A DNA stretch of 10,209 nt from Aquimarina sp. (GTDB lineage Bacteria; Bacteroidota; Bacteroidia; Flavobacteriales; Flavobacteriaceae), in the NCBI GenBank assembly GCA_002697475.1, contig NZVW01000014.1, forward strand, positions 1 through 10,209. The letters are read 5' to 3'. This document shows positions 1 through 7,385 of this stretch, piece by piece. The translations under genes and the position numbers were made by a program. Position 1 is the first letter of the stretch. Every line of letters begins with the position of its first letter. Under the pieces are notes generated by a model. The model did no database searches. It was not told where the DNA came from and was given only the letters and a program-made list of their open reading frames with translations.

Positions 1-1
1 A

Positions 2-1048
2 ACCTATAGTTATCTTGTAGTTTTTGTAATTTTTATTATGAGCGCTTTAGGAACAATAGTTTGGTCGCTATTGGATAAAAGGCGAACTAACTATAATAAT
101 CTGTATTATGTACTGACTACTGCGATTCGTTATTATGTAGCACTTATGTTTATTAATTATGGATTGGTTAAGGTGATTCAGTTACAGTTTCCTGCACCTC
201 AATTTTATCGATTGATGCAACCCTATGGAGAATCTTCACCTATGGGGTTGGCCTGGACATTTTTAGGGTTTTCTGAAGGTTATAATTTATTTATGGGCAT
301 AGCAGAAGTGCTAGCCGGATTATTATTGTTCAGACGTACTATGACCTTTGGAGCTGTTATTACTTTGATGACTGCTATGAATGTGATGGCAGTTAATTAC
401 TTTTTTGATATCCCGGTAAAAATATTGTCCACACATTTAGTCTTAATGACTTTATTCCTATTAGGTAGAGACTTGAGAAAGGTTCTGGAGTTTTTTGTGA
501 CTCACAAAGTTGTAAACCGATTGACTGTGATTCAAATGCCAAAATTAGATAAACCTATAAAAACAGGATTAATGATTTTTAAAGGTTTGATATTAGCTTA
601 TGTATTAGGGTATGGTTTTTACTCGGTAACGAATTCCAGAAAGGTATATGGTAACATGGCTCCTAAACCACCATTATATGGAGTATATGATATTATGTAT
701 GTTGAAGTGAACGGAAACTTGGTTACTGATTACAGAAATGATAAGTTATGGAAAAGAATGATTTTTGAGAGAGAAGAAAGTGCTAGTATCTTAAAGATGA
801 ATAATGATAAGGAATATTATAAAATTGAGGTGGATACAGCTCAACAAAATATACGATTCTTCCCATCAGGTAATACACAGGATTTCTTTGATTTGAAGTA
901 TACTACTAAAAAAGGTAAAATTTTAGACTTTCACTACACATATAAAAATGATACCATTTCCGGACAAACTAGAAGACTGGATAAAGAAGACTTTCAATTA
1001 ATGAATCGTGGATTTCATTGGATTAGTGAGTATCCTTATAATAGATAA
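2..1048 (+). CDS. DoxX-family integral membrane protein with C-terminal soluble domain (5' partial)
   Basis: The reading frame is open back to the first bases of the window. The 12 codons before the ATG at 38 encode hydrophobic residues (YLVVFVIFI) that join the following MSALGTIVWSLL into one membrane helix ended by DKRR. The ATG at 38 is therefore probably internal, and the gene is cut by the window edge. Of 348 visible residues, helices are apparent near 4-24, 42-61, 93-110, 115-135, 143-158 and 186-207. The pattern of an early glycine-containing helix (FINYGLVK) followed by an E-x-x-x-G-L-L-L-F helix fits DoxX-like proteins. From about residue 208 a non-membrane region begins with KPPLYGVYD and continues as a beta-rich, charged domain to the C-terminus; this arrangement occurs in Bacteroidota DoxX-like proteins. 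Substrate and role are unknown. It converges on the next gene with an 8-base gap and no terminator. Confidence 0.85.
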   Translation, partial: TYSYLVVFVIFIMSALGTIVWSLLDKRRTNYNNLYYVLTTAIRYYVALMFINYGLVKVIQLQFPAPQFYRLMQPYGESSPMGLAWTFLGFSEGYNLFMGIAEVLAGLLLFRRTMTFGAVITLMTAMNVMAVNYFFDIPVKILSTHLVLMTLFLLGRDLRKVLEFFVTHKVVNRLTVIQMPKLDKPIKTGLMIFKGLILAYVLGYGFYSVTNSRKVYGNMAPKPPLYGVYDIMYVEVNGNLVTDYRNDKLWKRMIFEREESASILKMNNDKEYYKIEVDTAQQNIRFFPSGNTQDFFDLKYTTKKGKILDFHYTYKNDTISGQTRRLDKEDFQLMNRGFHWISEYPYNR

Positions 1049-1056
1049 ACTTAGAT

Positions 1057-1605
1057 TCAAATACCGGTATATATTTTAATACGCTCCTCATCGTGTGATC
1101 CTGCAAAGGCTATATGATAAGGAGATTTTTTAGGTAAAGACTTGAATGCTTTTTCATTTACCACTACGTCAATTATATCAATAATTATATATTCAAAAAT
1201 AGTGATGATCAAGAGATAATCATTACCCATAATTTCCCAACTATTCTCTCCATCTGTGTCAAAATATTTTTTAAAAAAAGTATCATTATCTATTGCACTA
1301 TCATTAATAATACAACCATCATCAAAAGCAGTTTCAAAATTATTATCAGGCATAAAATCAACTTCGATATTACTACCATACTCATTCCAACAAATGTCTA
1401 TGACTCCAATTTCATCAATACCATTTTCCTTAAGCCAGGATAGGTTTACATTTTTAAAAAAATTAACGAGGCTGGAGATGCATCTTTGAGCTTCTTGCTC
1501 CCAATCAATAGTACTTAAGACTGATCCATAATGATCATTTTCTATGTCAGATACTATATTGTTTTTCAAGAAAATATAGAATGAAGGTGAGAGTTGGTTT
1601 TCCAT
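1057..1605 (-). CDS. Hypothetical acidic protein, 182 aa
   Basis: I do not recognise a family. The frame is a full 182 codons from ATG to TGA and has no good competing frame. The product is very acidic, with many Asp, Glu and Asn residues and clusters such as FDDGC and DTDGEN. It has no signal peptide, so it is probably cytoplasmic. A hydrophobic stretch at residues 130-149 (LLIITIFEYIIIDIIDVVV) contains Asp and Glu, which makes a buried helix or strand pair more likely than a membrane span. The C-terminus, SPYHIAFAGSHDEERIKIY, looks like a compact end strand. By hand count, bases 1081-1560 are about 30% GC. AGGA lies directly against the ATG, too close for a normal ribosome site. It could be a small immunity-type or other accessory protein, but no toxin neighbour is visible and I assign no function. 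Confidence 0.6.
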   Translation of the reverse strand: MENQLSPSFYIFLKNNIVSDIENDHYGSVLSTIDWEQEAQRCISSLVNFFKNVNLSWLKENGIDEIGVIDICWNEYGSNIEVDFMPDNNFETAFDDGCIINDSAIDNDTFFKKYFDTDGENSWEIMGNDYLLIITIFEYIIIDIIDVVVNEKAFKSLPKKSPYHIAFAGSHDEERIKIYTGI

Positions 1606-1647
1606 TCCTGAAACTGTTTTGGTTACTAAAAGCCCTGTGAATTGTCA

Positions 1648-1695
1648 TAAATATTAGGAATAGAAAGTGAGTATTTCTATATTCCTAAATATTTA
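1648..1695. repeat. Imperfect inverted repeat upstream of the 182-aa gene
   Basis: The left arm (1648-1666, taaatattaggaatagaaa) and the right arm (1674-1695) are reverse complements, except that the right arm has one extra T and an extra AT pair. The arms flank a 7-base loop. The element lies 43 bases upstream of the start of the 182-aa gene, so it is either in that gene's leader or in its promoter region. No T-tract follows on either strand, so it is not a standard terminator. A regulatory hairpin or the remnant of a small mobile repeat are both possible. Confidence 0.5.
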
Positions 1696-1752
1696 GTTTT
1701 GTGTCTGTGAAAAGTACAAAAAGAAATGCTTTGTTGATTAAATATCGTGCAT

Positions 1753-1788
1753 AAAAAAAACCTCTTGACATACATCAAGAGGTTTTTT
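1753..1788 (-). terminator. Intrinsic terminator of the protease gene, potentially bidirectional
   Basis: An 8-bp perfect stem (CCTCTTGA at 1761-1768, TCAAGAGG at 1775-1782) closes a 6-base loop. It is flanked by A8 on the left (1753-1760) and T6 on the right (1783-1788), which lengthen the stem by six A-T pairs. Read on the minus strand it lies 24 bases after the protease stop codon and is followed by a run of U, a textbook rho-independent terminator. Its symmetry would also let it stop plus-strand transcription. Confidence 0.9.
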
Positions 1789-1811
1789 GTTAGCAATTAT
1801 GTTTGAAAAGA

Positions 1812-4800
1812 CTATTGCTTAACGACTACTTTTTCGGTGAACGGTTTTTTGCTATTCGCATCAAGCGTTACCATATATACACCAGCATTAAGCTGATTAA
1901 GATCAATTTGTCTGTTGGTTACTTTACCTTGGCTTACTGTTCTGCCTAACATATCTCTAACCATATAAGTTAGATCTTCTTTGTTAGAAGTAACATTAAG
2001 GATTTTGTTTCCTACTAATGGGTTAGGATACATACCTATAGTAATCGGTTCAGTAGTTGACATAGACTCAAAGAATGCTGCATTAGTACCACCACCTATA
2101 GTAAAGGTTGTAGACTCTGAGCTACCAAATGATCCACCTGATGCTAAAGTTGTGCCTCCTGATGTTAATGCATAAGATCCATTACCGTAAGAACAGCAGA
2201 TTCCGTCGCCGTAGGTATCACTAATAGTAAATGTATAAGTTCCAGCATCAAGACATTCAGTTACTGTTATTGTAGATCCATCTGGCTGAGAACCATAAGT
2301 TCCACCTGATGCAACCACCTGATTGCTGCTGTTTCTAATCTGCCAGCTTGTTTCTTCAGGATAGTTGTCTAATGTAATGCTTAAGGTCACATTAGTACAA
2401 GGAGTTACCGTACCAGTTGTTAAACTAACATTGTCGATAGCCACATCTGCTTGCCATGTACCTCCAGTAACTCTATTGAAACGTAACTGCACTCCGCCAC
2501 CTGCATAAGCAGCAAGGTCAACAGCTACATCTAACCAGGAGTTCCCTTGATTTCCAGTCTTACTCCAGATACTTGACCAGGTAGCACCTTCGTCAGTACT
2601 TGCTTCAAGAGCCATGCTTCCCATATCTGCTGCACCATACATATGGTAAGAGAACGAGAAAGTAGCACCAGACTCTCCGCTTAAGTCAAAACATGGAGAA
2701 GTAATTATTGCCTGCTTATTAGGATATCCTGTTCCGTTACCGGATGCTTCTACATAGATGTAATAACTTCCCTGTTTAGCAGCAGATGGTCCTGTACCAC
2801 TTGAAGGCGTACCACTAGCATCTACTGTCCAGTTGATATCGTCTGCTGTAGACTGTGTCCATGCTCCTATTGTATTTTCAAATCCTTCATTATATGGGAA
2901 AGAGCTGATACCTGTAGTACATCCTTGAGGATCTACAGGGTCTGTAGTCACGTTTGCTGTGTTACTAAATGCAGACTCGTTGCCAGCTTCATCTTTTGCT
3001 TTAATTCTAAAACTGTATGCTGTATTTGCTGTAAGACCTGTTACTTCATAAGAAGTCCCTGTTACTGTAGCGATCACTGTGTTACTTCTGTAAACATCAT
3101 ATCCTGTTACACCTACGTTATCTGTAGAAGCATTCCATGATAAGGATACTGTAGTTTGTGTAACATCTGATGCGGTTAAAGATCCAGGAGCGGTCGGCGC
3201 CTGAGTATCAGGAGGTGTACCTCCAATAACAATAGTATAATCTTCAACTTCACCATATTGGAAAGACTCACAAGCTGTAGGAACTCCATTATATTTCATA
3301 GAAACTCTCATTCTTGTGGCCCCATCAGCTGCACCTGCAGGTACAGTAAATGACCCGCTTACTGAAGTATTTTGCGTTGCTGCCTGTGACCAAACCTGCT
3401 CACCTGCATCAGCAAAATCACCATCCTGATTGTAATCAATCCATGCACTATATCCTTCACTGTACGTAGTTCCTGTCCAAGTAGGAGTTACGGTGATGGT
3501 GTATGTACCATCCTTAGCTAAATCTGTAGAGATTCCTGTAAAGTCACTGTATCCACCTGCTCCTGCACCTGATGCATTATTGATAGATTCTAACTGAACT
3601 CTGCTAATATATTCATCAGCTACGCTCTGACCATTAGAGTCACAATACACTAATTGGAATTCAGGAGTTGTAAATGTAGTAGAACTGCTGTAAGAAGAAG
3701 TAGTTCCATTATCACACTTACTTCTTACCTGTACTTCATAAGACGTCAATTGCGTTAATCCTGTAAGATCGATTGATGCAGTACCAGAAGCAACAGTTGT
3801 CCAGCTGGATGTGCCGGATACTCTGTAACGCACATCATAGGTAGCAGCAGGAACTGCTGTCCAGTTTACTGTAGCACTGTCAAAAGTTACATTAGAAGCA
3901 GTAACCCCTGTTGGAGTTGTAGCATTACATACTACCGGAGTTCCTGAAAGTCCTGTAACGATTAAAGAGAAATTCTGGCTACCACCGGTTAACGAACCTT
4001 TGTGCGTTACCGTGATAGTATATGTTCCTGAAGCACCAGCAACATCGATTCTTTCAAATGGATCAACATTGTTATCACCTGTTCCATTCGTAGTTACACC
4101 TGTAAGCCTGTAAGGCTGATATGTTGTACCTCCTTTACTTACTCTGATGTCTAAGTCATTTACTAAAACCGGAGTATTGGAGTTAGTCGCAGTTACTACT
4201 GCACCTGCTCTGTCTGTCCAGGAGATAGAAGCCATTAATGGGTTGATACCATCAGAATCTACAGTGATGGTGTAAGATTGGCCACTGTTAAGAGTAAGCT
4301 CCTCTATTTTAGACTCACCACTGGAAACTGCAGAAATAGTCTCAGCTGCTGCTTTAGCGTTTAATAATCCCCATCCGTAAACTGCATCAGGACCTGAAGG
4401 ACCTGCATCATCCGCAGTATGAAGCGCCACACCTTTTAGCGTAGCTGCTCTCATAAAATTACCGTTAAGGTTATTATAGTGTTGTTGTAATAAAAGTAAA
4501 GTACCTGTTACGTTTGGAGAAGCCATTGACGTACCAGTAATACTGTTATATGCTGTGTCACTGCTTTCATAAGTAGAGTATACTCCTGTACCGTTACCTG
4601 TAATATCAGGTTTGATTCTATAGTCATCCGTAGGACCTTCACTACTTGAACTGTTTATTGAAACGCTAACAAGTGTACCGTCAGCGCTTACGTTAGCATC
4701 CTGAGCATTAGCTACTACTAGGTTATTTTTAGAAGTAGAATGTCCTGTTAACTTATCATATGATGAATTTCCATCTAATGGAGCTCCATTGTAGCTATTA

Positions 4801-5651
4801 GCGTTTCCGTCATTACCGGCAGCAACAACCATAAGATAGTATGGTGCATTAAACATCACTTCATCCCAGGCACGAGAATCATCGATGTAAGCTCCAAAGT
4901 ATTGATCTGGTACTAAATCACTTCTATATCCGTAAGAGTGGTTAGAAAGTAGCATACCATTAGCAGCTTCACCAGTAGCTTCTGCCACATCATCATTCCA
5001 CATAAACCCTCTCACTTTTGATTGTGGAGCCATACCTTTGGCATTAGCTTGTACACCTGATGCAGTGATAGTACCGGTAACGTGAGCGGCGTGAAAGTTT
5101 AAACGAGTTCCCCCTTCACTGGCAGCATCGATGATACTAACACGGTTGTTACCTCCCGGACCATCATACTCCTGGTGAGTTACTCTGGCGTGTCCGCCAT
5201 CCCATACGTTAGCGGTCATATTCTGACCATCAAGACTAAGACCTAATGATCCGCCTATATTAAGGTGGTTAGCTCTTGTAGATCTTGCGGCAGCAACATT
5301 ATAAGTAGTGTAGTATACCGGTACTTCGTTTCCACGGTCATCTAATACCACTTTTTGTAGCTCAGAGAAGCTACCGTCTGCATTGGTCATTTTTACCTGC
5401 CACCCGTTTCTTTGAGCAGCGTTTAATGCTGCTTGCTTTTCAGAGGTAGCTTTTTTAGAAATTTCAGCTTGTAGTTGAGTTAGTGTTGTGATGTTGGTCT
5501 CCTTAATTATTCCTTGCTTCTGCTGATGGGTTTGTGCGAAAGCACCCACTGTGAAAAGGAATAAAATAGAGAACAATCCATGGCTAAGTCGTTGAGCCAT
5601 TGAAAAATTTGCCTTATCCCCCCGGATAAAGGCATCGTAGTGATTTTTCAT
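1812..5651 (-). CDS. Secreted multidomain Kp43-like subtilase (S8 peptidase) with T9SS type A sorting tail
   Basis: This is a secreted serine endopeptidase of 1279 residues from the ATG at 5651. A hydrophobic signal peptide ends at AFA|Q (residues 28-39), and a propeptide of about 70 residues follows. The S8 domain carries Asp151 (VWDGG), His187 (HAAHVTG), oxyanion Asn280 (AAGND) and Ser375 (GTSMASP), so the triad is complete. Residues about 445-569, with LVNDLDI and a late GTYTITV strand, match the C-terminal beta-sandwich of Kp43-type subtilases. Then come FN3 (about 576-663), GEVED (about 668-810, ending in YGEVEDY), FN3 (about 812-903), a MAM-like domain (about 909-1081, ending in AIDNVSL), a module with YGDGICC (about 1083-1187), and a Por-secretion tail (about 1205-1279: MYPNP, GRTV, LNAGVY, KVVVKQ). 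Known function of such tails: T9SS export, with removal or anchoring at the outer surface. Inference: degradation of extracellular protein. ATG 5600 is an alternative start; it gives a conventional 22-residue signal peptide. Confidence 0.96.
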   Translation of the reverse strand: MKNHYDAFIRGDKANFSMAQRLSHGLFSILFLFTVGAFAQTHQQKQGIIKETNITTLTQLQAEISKKATSEKQAALNAAQRNGWQVKMTNADGSFSELQKVVLDDRGNEVPVYYTTYNVAAARSTRANHLNIGGSLGLSLDGQNMTANVWDGGHARVTHQEYDGPGGNNRVSIIDAASEGGTRLNFHAAHVTGTITASGVQANAKGMAPQSKVRGFMWNDDVAEATGEAANGMLLSNHSYGYRSDLVPDQYFGAYIDDSRAWDEVMFNAPYYLMVVAAGNDGNANSYNGAPLDGNSSYDKLTGHSTSKNNLVVANAQDANVSADGTLVSVSINSSSSEGPTDDYRIKPDITGNGTGVYSTYESSDTAYNSITGTSMASPNVTGTLLLLQQHYNNLNGNFMRAATLKGVALHTADDAGPSGPDAVYGWGLLNAKAAAETISAVSSGESKIEELTLNSGQSYTITVDSDGINPLMASISWTDRAGAVVTATNSNTPVLVNDLDIRVSKGGTTYQPYRLTGVTTNGTGDNNVDPFERIDVAGASGTYTITVTHKGSLTGGSQNFSLIVTGLSGTPVVCNATTPTGVTASNVTFDSATVNWTAVPAATYDVRYRVSGTSSWTTVASGTASIDLTGLTQLTSYEVQVRSKCDNGTTSSYSSSTTFTTPEFQLVYCDSNGQSVADEYISRVQLESINNASGAGAGGYSDFTGISTDLAKDGTYTITVTPTWTGTTYSEGYSAWIDYNQDGDFADAGEQVWSQAATQNTSVSGSFTVPAGAADGATRMRVSMKYNGVPTACESFQYGEVEDYTIVIGGTPPDTQAPTAPGSLTASDVTQTTVSLSWNASTDNVGVTGYDVYRSNTVIATVTGTSYEVTGLTANTAYSFRIKAKDEAGNESAFSNTANVTTDPVDPQGCTTGISSFPYNEGFENTIGAWTQSTADDINWTVDASGTPSSGTGPSAAKQGSYYIYVEASGNGTGYPNKQAIITSPCFDLSGESGATFSFSYHMYGAADMGSMALEASTDEGATWSSIWSKTGNQGNSWLDVAVDLAAYAGGGVQLRFNRVTGGTWQADVAIDNVSLTTGTVTPCTNVTLSITLDNYPEETSWQIRNSSNQVVASGGTYGSQPDGSTITVTECLDAGTYTFTISDTYGDGICCSYGNGSYALTSGGTTLASGGSFGSSESTTFTIGGGTNAAFFESMSTTEPITIGMYPNPLVGNKILNVTSNKEDLTYMVRDMLGRTVSQGKVTNRQIDLNQLNAGVYMVTLDANSKKPFTEKVVVKQ
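5611..5633 (-). other. GC-rich hairpin between the two possible protease start codons
   Basis: On the plus strand GCCTTATCC (5611-5619) and GGATAAAGGC (5624-5633) are reverse complements apart from one bulged base, around a C4 loop (G4 in the mRNA). In the message it ends 10 bases before the ATG at 5600 and is followed by AAATTTTT. If translation starts at 5651 the hairpin is coding (residues around FIRGDK). If it starts at 5600 the hairpin is in the leader and resembles an attenuator or translational control element. Confidence 0.45.
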
Positions 5652-5672
5652 TTTTATTGAGTTTGAGTTAGC

Positions 5673-5702
5673 ATTATAAGCGATTTCTTGACAAATTCTC
5701 AA
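5673..5702 (-). promoter_or_regulatory. Sigma70-like -35/-10 pair upstream of the protease (weak candidate)
   Basis: On the minus strand TTGAGA (5697-5702) and TATAAT (5673-5678) are separated by 18 bases. The -10 lies 21 bases before the ATG at 5651, so transcription from it would support that start over the ATG at 5600. Bacteroidota primary sigma factor normally prefers TAnnTTTG, so the match may be fortuitous. Confidence 0.25.
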
Positions 5703-5797
5703 GAAAGCAACCAAAACTCAGAAAATAATTCGGAAGGAAAAAAAATTTTCGATGAAGTGTGCGAAAAGTTCTTTATAAAACCTTAACGTTAGCTTAA

Positions 5798-5805
5798 CAA
5801 ATGTA
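5798..5805 (-). promoter_or_regulatory. Candidate Bacteroidota -7 box TACATTTG for the protease
   Basis: TACATTTG on the minus strand matches the Bacteroidota -7 consensus TAnnTTTG exactly. It lies in the gap after the hydrolase stop codon, about 146 bases before the protease ATG at 5651. No TTG is found at the usual upstream distance. If used, it implies a long leader that contains the sigma70-like pair. Confidence 0.3.
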
Positions 5806-5817
5806 TACATCTTGGAT

Positions 5818-6786
5818 TTATGTCAGATTTTCCTTGTCAAAAAACGCAATTGTACGTTTTTCCGCATAAGAAATGGTTCCCTTGTCAGTAAAACCTACGT
5901 GCCCGCCATAACTTGGGGTCTCCAGATACAAATTAGCATTGCGCTCAGCTTCTTCATATGGGTAACATAATTTTCCTAAGAATGGATCATCTATGGCATT
6001 AATGATTAGTGTTGGAACTTCAATGTCTTCTAAAAAGCGTTTAGCACTGCATTTATTATAATAGTCTAAAGCATCTTTATAGCCATGGGCTTTACTGGTG
6101 TATAGGTTATCGATATCTATAAGTGAATTACATTGATCAACATCTTTTTTAGTAATTCTATCAGGAAAATCTTTACACTTTTGATAAAGTTTTTCCTTTA
6201 GGTGTTTTAAAAAGCGCTTCTGGTATACGAAGTTCTGTGGACGATCAATCTGCAGGAGGGCATCATAAAGATCGCAAGGTACGGAAACCGCTACCGCAGA
6301 AGTTATGCAACTGGCAACCTTAGGGTCTTCTCCCAGAAATTTTAACACTAAATTGCCGCCCAGACTAAAACCCAGAAGATGAATCTGATTGTAGGATTTG
6401 TTTTTTACCAGATTTACAACCTCCTTAATATCTTCAGTGGTTCCGCCATTGTAAGATTTGTATAAACGGTTGGGGTCAGTGCTACAATTTCTTAAGTTTA
6501 TGCCTACAATATCATATTGATGAGCACTTAAATGTTTTGCAGCACCTAACATATATTGTCTATCTGTGGTACCCTCAAGACCGTGAATAATAATAGCAAT
6601 CTTATTAGTAGGATGTTTTTTATTTATGGTCCAATCCAGATCTATGAAATCTCCATCGGGTAAATCAAACCGCTGTCGATTATAATTAATACCTTTAATT
6701 TTCCTGAAAAGATGTGGATAAATGGTAGCTAAATGACCATTTCTTAAAAATAACCCGGGTTTATATGAAGATGTTACTAGTGGCAT
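5818..6786 (-). CDS. YheT-type alpha/beta hydrolase (COG0429-like)
   Basis: The product is a cytoplasmic serine hydrolase of 322 residues, the usual length of the YheT/ABHD-type family. The N-terminus PLVTSSYKPGLFLRNGHLATIYP carries the family's 'NGHLxTIYP' hallmark. The oxyanion region is IIIHGLEG (residues 66-72), and N-L-R-N-C follows at 97-101. The nucleophile elbow is GFSLGG with Ser141, the acid is in INAIDDPFL (Asp266 or Asp267), and the base is His296 in SYGGHVGF. All catalytic parts are present. Family members act as esterases or lipases on poorly defined acyl esters; the substrate here is unknown. The protease lies downstream on the same strand after 166 bases and has its own promoter candidates. 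The start is divergent from the thioesterase, 122 bases away. No clear promoter was found for this gene: TATAAT occurs 9 bases before the ATG, too close to serve. Confidence 0.95.
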   Translation of the reverse strand: MPLVTSSYKPGLFLRNGHLATIYPHLFRKIKGINYNRQRFDLPDGDFIDLDWTINKKHPTNKIAIIIHGLEGTTDRQYMLGAAKHLSAHQYDIVGINLRNCSTDPNRLYKSYNGGTTEDIKEVVNLVKNKSYNQIHLLGFSLGGNLVLKFLGEDPKVASCITSAVAVSVPCDLYDALLQIDRPQNFVYQKRFLKHLKEKLYQKCKDFPDRITKKDVDQCNSLIDIDNLYTSKAHGYKDALDYYNKCSAKRFLEDIEVPTLIINAIDDPFLGKLCYPYEEAERNANLYLETPSYGGHVGFTDKGTISYAEKRTIAFFDKENLT

Positions 6787-6853
6787 ATTTATGATTATAA
6801 CGGGTTAAATTAAATCAGATGATTCTCATTTAGAAACATTTTTAACAACTTTT

Positions 6854-6871
6854 TATTATGCATGCATAATA
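6854..6871. promoter_or_regulatory. 18-bp perfect palindrome in the hydrolase/thioesterase divergent region (candidate operator)
   Basis: TATTATGCATGCATAATA reads the same on both strands over all 18 bases. It ends 8 bases before the -7 box of the thioesterase, so it covers the -33 to spacer region. It also lies 68 bases upstream of the hydrolase start. Position and symmetry suit a dimeric regulator controlling both genes. The regulator is not visible in the window. Confidence 0.5.
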
Positions 6872-6879
6872 GCTGTTTA

Positions 6880-6887
6880 TATTTTTG
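6880..6887 (+). promoter_or_regulatory. -7 box TATTTTTG of the thioesterase promoter
   Basis: TATTTTTG fits TAnnTTTG exactly and lies 21 bases before the ATG, giving a short leader ending in CGGAAAAA. At the usual 19-base spacing the upstream triplet is ATG (6858-6860) rather than TTG. The -33 element is therefore weak and lies inside the palindrome, which would fit a regulated promoter. Confidence 0.5.
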
Positions 6888-6908
6888 AAATCTTAAAAAT
6901 CGGAAAAA

Positions 6909-7385
6909 ATGTATTTAAAAGACTTTGAAATACGCTGGAATGACATAGATGCTAACAGGCACCTGGCTAATAAGGCCTACATTGAATTCGCTGCACATAC
7001 GCGTATGTCTTTCTTGACTGAAAATGGGTTTGATCAAAAAATGCTGGCGGCTCATAATATTGGTCCGGTTGTATTTTATGAGCATATCTACTATTTCAAA
7101 GAAGTATTTGCCGGAAAACCAATTCAGGTTTCTTTAGAATTATCAGGCCTTAGTGAGGATGGAATGTTCTTTGAGTTTACTCATAATTATTATGATCATA
7201 AAGGGAAAAACTTTGCACATTCTGAAATGATGGGTGCGTGGATTGATCTCAAAACCAGAAAGCTGATTAGTTTACCAAAGGAATTTTATAGTTTACTGGA
7301 TAGCGTGGAAAGACCGGATAATTTTAGAGTTTTAACTAAAGACGATACACGTAAGTTTGCAAAAGTACCTAAAGATCTTCGGTAG
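6909..7385 (+). CDS. Acyl-CoA thioesterase, hotdog fold (4HBT/YbgC-like)
   Basis: The protein has 158 residues, a normal single-domain hotdog length. The N-terminal strand and helix R9-W-N-D-I-D14-A-N-R-H18-L-A-N21-K-A-Y24 match the thioesterase signature R-x-x-D-x-D-x-x-x-H-x-x-N-x-x-Y, which includes the residues that usually position the thioester and water. The central part (SLELSGLSEDGMFFEF, then H-S-E-M-M-G-A-W-I-D-L) gives the long beta strands of the fold. Expected activity is hydrolysis of acyl-CoA thioesters in the cytoplasm; chain length cannot be told. The C-terminus is basic. It is preceded by a TAnnTTTG box and an operator-like palindrome shared with the divergent hydrolase. Its last 17 bases overlap the end of the convergent EamA transporter gene. 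Confidence 0.93.
   Translation: MYLKDFEIRWNDIDANRHLANKAYIEFAAHTRMSFLTENGFDQKMLAAHNIGPVVFYEHIYYFKEVFAGKPIQVSLELSGLSEDGMFFEFTHNYYDHKGKNFAHSEMMGAWIDLKTRKLISLPKEFYSLLDSVERPDNFRVLTKDDTRKFAKVPKDLR

Noticed and set aside
1061..1070. ATACCGGTAT palindrome near the end of the 182-aa gene
   Set aside because: It is a 10-bp palindrome with no loop and lies inside coding sequence, so it cannot form a terminator hairpin and is short enough to arise by chance.
1256..1489. 77-codon plus-strand open frame opposite the 182-aa gene
   Set aside because: The minus-strand frame is longer, spans the whole interval and abuts its neighbour cleanly. The plus frame has no start signal.
1981..3140. Two plus-strand open frames (1981-2175 and 2925-3140) opposite the protease
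   Set aside because: Both are antisense shadows of the Thr/Ser/Gly-rich protease. Their Cys-rich or Pro/Val-rich translations mirror its codon bias.
5652..5714. Upstream extension of the protease frame to a TTG codon at 5714
   Set aside because: It would add 21 residues before the signal peptide, starts with a rare codon, and runs through promoter-like sequence. ATG 5651 or 5600 is more plausible.
6787..6810. TATAAT motif just upstream of the hydrolase ATG
   Set aside because: It lies 9 bases from the ATG, has no -35 partner, and is not the Bacteroidota consensus.
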